Shown one piece after another: positions 32,968-35,893 of a stretch of DNA of 35,893 nt (positions are counted from its first letter, which is position 1; every line of letters starts with the position of its first letter). The position numbers were made by a program, and so were the translations under genes. The notes below the pieces were generated by a model. It ran no database searches. It was not told the origin of the DNA and was given only the letters and a program-made list of their open reading frames with translations. The stretch is from Comamonas granuli NBRC 101663 (GTDB taxonomy: Bacteria; Pseudomonadota; Gammaproteobacteria; Burkholderiales; Burkholderiaceae_C): the NCBI RefSeq assembly GCF_000739995.1, contig NZ_BBJX01000015.1, positions 1 through 35,893 on the forward strand. The letters are read 5' to 3'.

Positions 32968-34524
32968 ATGAGCCAGACGACCCGCTGCCCGTCCTGTGGA
33001 ACCCTGTTCAAGGTCGTCGCGGACCAATTGCGCATCTCCGATGGCTGGGTGCGCTGCGGCCAGTGCCAGCAGGTGTTCGATGCGTCCAGCCATTTGCAGG
33101 ACTTGCCCAAGGCGCCGCTGCTGCCCGACCTGGCCCTCGATCAACTGCGGGCGCCGCCCGCACCGGTATCCCGCACCGCACCTCCTGCACGGAAGTGGGG
33201 CGAGAGGCCGCTGCCCGCGGCATCCGCACCGGCTCCGGAGCCTGTCCAGGCACCAGGCCACTGGCCCCAGCCGCCCCTGCCTGCCCGGTCGCCGGAGCCG
33301 TCGGCACCGGCCCCTGCGCTGCAACCCTTGCCTCAGGTGGAAGAGCCTGCGCCAGCGGTGCTGCAGGTTCCTGAGCCCGTGGTGCCGGCGTTTCTCGTAG
33401 CAGAGCCGGATGCCCCGCTGGCCGACGGCTGGAGCCGCACACCGCCGCCGCAGGCCCTGGAGGCTGCCGCGGGGCCCGCTTTTGCCGGCGCTGCAGAGCA
33501 CAGCGCGGACATCGAATGGCCGCCCATCGAATTGCCCCAGGCGCTGGCGCCGGTCACGGCGCTGCCTGAAGCCCCTGCACCGGAGGCGCCCGTGGCAGCC
33601 CTGCCGCTTGAGGCTACCGCCGTGCCGGCGCCCGCCATCGCGCCGGACACCGAGGGCGGCTATGAACTCCCCGCGCCGGTGCTGGATGGGGACGATGGAC
33701 AGGATCTGACAGAGGTGGCCTGTGCCGCCGAGTCCGATGCGCAGGCCGCGCACGCAACGCCAGACTCGCTGGAGGAGCCGCTTCAGGCGGCGTCTGCTGC
33801 GGCAGTGCCGCTCGGGAGCCTGGAGGAAGAAGGGGCGGCTGCGGCAGGCTTGCGGCTCGTGCCCAAGGAAGACGAGGCCCTGCAACCTGCACTCCAGCGC
33901 CGCATGCCGCCCGCCGCGCCATCGCCCCTGCCGGCTGGCGCTGTGCCTGCCGGGGAGCCAGCGGATGGCGCGCAGGCTGCCCAGGCTGAACCCGATGGCG
34001 CCGCCGCGGCCGAACCCTCCTTTCTGCGTGCGGCGCGCCGCCAGGCCTATTGGCGCCGGCCATGGGTGCGCGCGGGCTTGTGGTCTGTGCTGCTGCTTTT
34101 GCTGGCGGCGCTGGCACTGCAGGTCGCGGTGCAGGAGCGCGACTTCCTCGCGGCGCGCCATCCGCCCCTGCGCGCGGGCCTGCAGGCGCTGTGCGCTCCC
34201 CTGGGGTGCCAGGTCGCGCCCTATCGTGACATCACGGCCGTGGAGGTGGAGAGCTCTTCATTCCAGAAGCTCCGGGGTGAGGAGTACCGGTTTTCACTGG
34301 TGCTGAAGAACCGCTCGGGCATGACCGTGGCCATGCCGGCCGTGGAATTGACCCTGACCGACGCCATGGACCAGCCCGTGCTGCGGCGCGTGCTATTGCC
34401 GGCGCAGTGGGCGGCACCGTCCGAGCTCGCCGCCCGGGGCGAATGGGCGGCTGCGCGCACCGTGCAGCTCCAGTCCGTCCCGGCGCGCATTGCCGGCTAC
34501 CGGGTGGTGGCCTTCTATCCCTGA
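32968..34524 (+). CDS. Zinc-ribbon (MJ0042 type) and DUF3426 membrane protein
   Basis: A 518-residue protein with three parts. The N-terminal zinc ribbon (about 1-40) reads MSQTTRCPSCGTLFKV and RCGQCQQVFDA, giving two CxxC pairs. A long disordered linker (about 45-355), rich in Ala, Pro and Glu, follows. A single membrane helix at about 369-386 (LWSVLLLLLAALALQVAV) leads to the C-terminal DUF3426 domain, with LCAPLGCQVAPYRDI and YRFSLVLKNRSGMTVAMPAV. Function is unknown; the layout, a cytoplasmic ribbon tethered to a periplasmic domain, is widespread in Burkholderiales next to prmA. The linker is repetitive, so its length may vary between strains. Confidence 0.88.
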   Translation: MSQTTRCPSCGTLFKVVADQLRISDGWVRCGQCQQVFDASSHLQDLPKAPLLPDLALDQLRAPPAPVSRTAPPARKWGERPLPAASAPAPEPVQAPGHWPQPPLPARSPEPSAPAPALQPLPQVEEPAPAVLQVPEPVVPAFLVAEPDAPLADGWSRTPPPQALEAAAGPAFAGAAEHSADIEWPPIELPQALAPVTALPEAPAPEAPVAALPLEATAVPAPAIAPDTEGGYELPAPVLDGDDGQDLTEVACAAESDAQAAHATPDSLEEPLQAASAAAVPLGSLEEEGAAAAGLRLVPKEDEALQPALQRRMPPAAPSPLPAGAVPAGEPADGAQAAQAEPDGAAAAEPSFLRAARRQAYWRRPWVRAGLWSVLLLLLAALALQVAVQERDFLAARHPPLRAGLQALCAPLGCQVAPYRDITAVEVESSSFQKLRGEEYRFSLVLKNRSGMTVAMPAVELTLTDAMDQPVLRRVLLPAQWAAPSELAARGEWAAARTVQLQSVPARIAGYRVVAFYP

Positions 34525-34549
34525 CAACCACAAGCACTGAAAGATTGAT

Positions 34550-35464
34550 ATGGCGGTACTGATTTGCGGCTCGCTGGCCTTTGACACCATCATGGGATTT
34601 CCGGGGCGGTTTGCCGAGCAAATCCTGCCCGACCAATTGCACATCCTCAATGTCTCCTTCCTGGTGCCTGCGCTGCGCCGCGATTTCGGGGGCTGCGCAG
34701 GCAATATCGCCTACAGCCTCAAGCTGCTCGGGGGTGAGCCCGTGCCCATGGCCATGCTGGGCAGCGACGGGGGCGAGTACCTGGAGCGCCTGCAGTCCCT
34801 GGGCATCAGCACGCGGGGCGTGGGACAGGTGCAGGACACCTACACCGCCCAGGCCATGATCATGACCGACCGGGACAACAACCAGATCACAGCCTTCCAC
34901 CCCGGGGCCATGATGCAGGCGCACACACAGCGCATCGCCGCCGGGGCCGCGGCGGATGTGCGCATTGCCATCATCGCGCCCGACGGGCGTGACGCCATGA
35001 TCGAGCACGCGGAGCAATTGCACGCCGCCGGGATTCCTTTCGTTTTCGATCCCGGCCAGGGGTTGCCGATGTTCTCCGGCGATGAATTGCTGCGCTTCGT
35101 CGGGCAGGCGACCTGGGTGACGGTGAACGATTACGAGGGCAAGATGCTGTGCGAGCGCACGGGCCTGGATGTGCCGCAGCTCTCACGCAAGGTGCGGGGG
35201 CTGGTGGTCACCCTGGGCGGGCAGGGCTGTGAAGTCTGGGAGCAGGGCGAGTGCACCCTGGTGCCGCCCACCGCCCCGGCGGCCATCGTGGACCCGACGG
35301 GGTGCGACGACGCCTGGCGGGGTGCGCTGCTGTTCGGCCTGGAGCGCGGGTGGCCGCTGGTGCGTTGCGCCGAGCTGGGCAACCGGCTCGGTGCGCTCAA
35401 GATCGCCGCACGCGGCCCGCAGAACTACGTGCTGGACTTCGACCCCGCATTGCTGGGAGCCTGA
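34550..35464 (+). CDS. PfkB/ribokinase-family carbohydrate kinase
   Basis: A 304-residue sugar or nucleoside kinase. The N-terminal block is LICGSLAFDTIMGFPGRF, the substrate block is FGGCAGNIAYSLKLLGG and the C-terminal signature is DPTGCDDAWRGALLFGL. The usual GxGD anion hole reads GCDD, so the third residue is Asp253 in place of Gly. The catalytic Asp254 is retained. The adenosine-kinase-like subgroup is the closest fit by pattern, but the substrate cannot be stated. The ATG at 34550 follows GAAAG. It is convergent with the histone-like gene, with the terminator between. Confidence 0.9.
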   Translation: MAVLICGSLAFDTIMGFPGRFAEQILPDQLHILNVSFLVPALRRDFGGCAGNIAYSLKLLGGEPVPMAMLGSDGGEYLERLQSLGISTRGVGQVQDTYTAQAMIMTDRDNNQITAFHPGAMMQAHTQRIAAGAAADVRIAIIAPDGRDAMIEHAEQLHAAGIPFVFDPGQGLPMFSGDELLRFVGQATWVTVNDYEGKMLCERTGLDVPQLSRKVRGLVVTLGGQGCEVWEQGECTLVPPTAPAAIVDPTGCDDAWRGALLFGLERGWPLVRCAELGNRLGALKIAARGPQNYVLDFDPALLGA

Positions 35465-35476
35465 GGCCGCAGGCGC

Positions 35477-35502
35477 AAAAAAACCCGGTGCGCGGCACCG
35501 GG
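35477..35502 (-). terminator. Intrinsic terminator of the histone-like gene
   Basis: On the minus strand CCCGGTGC, loop CGC and GCACCGGG form a perfect 8-bp stem followed by seven T. It ends the histone-like gene. Read on the plus strand it has no T run, so it serves the pfkB gene poorly. Confidence 0.88.
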
Positions 35503-35534
35503 TGGGCCTGCCAGGGCGGATGAACCGCCGGGGC

Positions 35535-35893
35535 TCAGGGCTTGGGACCCGTGGGGAAGGGCCAGGCAGCCTGGGGATTGAGGGTGGTTTGTGCGGCGGG
35601 CGCAGCAGGCTTTTCAGCCGCAGGCTTCTTCGCAGGAGCGGCCTTCTTTGCCGGGGCTGCCGCCTTCTTGGCGGGTGCAGCGGCCTTCTTCGCGGGAGCT
35701 GCAGCCTTCTTGGCAGGTGCAGCGGCCTTCTTCGCGGGAGCTGCAGCCTTCTTGGCGGGTGCAGCGGCCTTCTTCGCCGGAGCTGCAGCCTTCTTGGCAG
35801 GTGCAGCGGCCTTCTTCGCCGGAGCTGCGGCCTTCTTGGCAGGTGCAGCGGCCTTCTTCGCGGGAGCTGCAGCCTTCTTGGCGGGTGCAGCGG
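35535..35893 (-). CDS. Histone H1-like protein, Ala/Lys/Pro-rich (partial, 5' end outside window)
   Basis: Only the C-terminal 118 residues are in the window. They consist of a tandem repeat of a seven-residue unit, KKAAAPA and variants, followed by the tail KPAAPAAQTTLNPQAAWPFP and TGPKP. Such Lys/Ala/Pro-repeat proteins (BpH1-type histone H1 homologues) bind DNA and RNA non-specifically and condense the nucleoid. The tail is typical of Comamonadaceae members of the family. The repeat continues to the window edge, so start, length and copy number are unknown. The stop TGA is at 35535-35537 and an intrinsic terminator follows at 35477-35502. Confidence 0.88.
   Translation of the reverse strand, partial: AAPAKKAAAPAKKAAAPAKKAAAPAKKAAAPAKKAAAPAKKAAAPAKKAAAPAKKAAAPAKKAAAPAKKAAAPAKKAAAPAKKAAPAKKPAAEKPAAPAAQTTLNPQAAWPFPTGPKP
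35641..35893 (-). repeat. Tandem 21-bp coding repeat with a 42-bp higher-order period
   Basis: GCCTTCTT recurs every 21 bp at 35641, 35662, 35683 and so on to 35872, giving twelve evenly spaced units. From 35662 two versions alternate without exception: one contains GCCTTCTTGGC, the other GCCTTCTTCGC. They therefore form a 42-bp super-repeat. The alternation points to growth by duplication of a two-unit block. Confidence 0.9.

Overview
The window is a high-GC chromosomal segment of a Betaproteobacterium, most likely a member of the Comamonadaceae (Acidovorax, Alicycliphilus or Diaphorobacter type). This follows from the protein sequences, from the gene order tlpA, accB, accC, prmA, DUF3426 protein, PfkB kinase, from the alanine/lysine-rich histone-H1-like gene at the right edge, and from a dispersed short repeat whose core reads ATAGCTnCTGGCGCTTGC. 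No database was searched, so the genus is an inference. No rRNA, tRNA, transposase or phage gene is visible.

Layout. (1) Positions 1-6260 hold a complete type II-C CRISPR-Cas9 locus: an array of 22 identical repeats (plus strand), a terminator-like hairpin, then cas2, cas1 and a compact 1,122-residue cas9 on the minus strand. A divergent tracrRNA lies upstream of cas9. Its anti-repeat, tail and terminator can be read directly, and it resembles the Neisseria meningitidis tracrRNA. (2) Positions 6330-9219 hold a minus-strand run: ruvC, a CdsA-like cytidylyltransferase, a PlsC-like acyltransferase and a low-molecular-weight protein tyrosine phosphatase. (3) Positions 9252-11011 hold a divergent pair, a GATase-1/AraC regulator and a LysE-family exporter. 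(4) Positions 11024-15704 hold mtgA, aroE, a TonB-like protein and an RNase II/R-family exonuclease, all on the minus strand. (5) Positions 15834-18969 hold a plus-strand cluster: an ECF sigma factor, an exported ferritin-like protein, a class I cytochrome c and a diheme peroxidase-like lipoprotein. No anti-sigma gene is visible. (6) Positions 19031-25438 hold a YcfP/YqiA-like hydrolase, a Ser/Thr kinase-HDOD-GAF fusion, rodA, tldD and an unrecognised gene. (7) Positions 25460-27142 hold an aromatic DAHP synthase behind a Phe/Tyr/Trp-rich leader peptide and an intrinsic terminator (an attenuator), then a small hypothetical gene. (8) Positions 27211-35464 hold mpl, a conserved hypothetical, a TlpA-like thioredoxin, accB, accC, prmA, a zinc-ribbon/DUF3426 protein and a PfkB kinase. 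The window ends inside a histone-H1-like gene.

The genes most worth attention are the complete II-C CRISPR system, the aromatic-amino-acid attenuator (MHPRFAFYFWFWFSVPGG), the sigma/ferritin/cytochrome cluster, and a repeated promoter geometry. In that geometry a -10-like hexamer ends only 6-7 nt before the ATG, as seen for plsC, the RNB nuclease, rodA, tldD, the 24890 gene and the aro leader. This suggests that leaderless mRNAs are common here. Cell-envelope functions (plsC, cdsA, mtgA, rodA, mpl, tonB-like) and fatty-acid/aromatic precursor synthesis (accBC, aroE, DAHP synthase) make up most of the housekeeping content.
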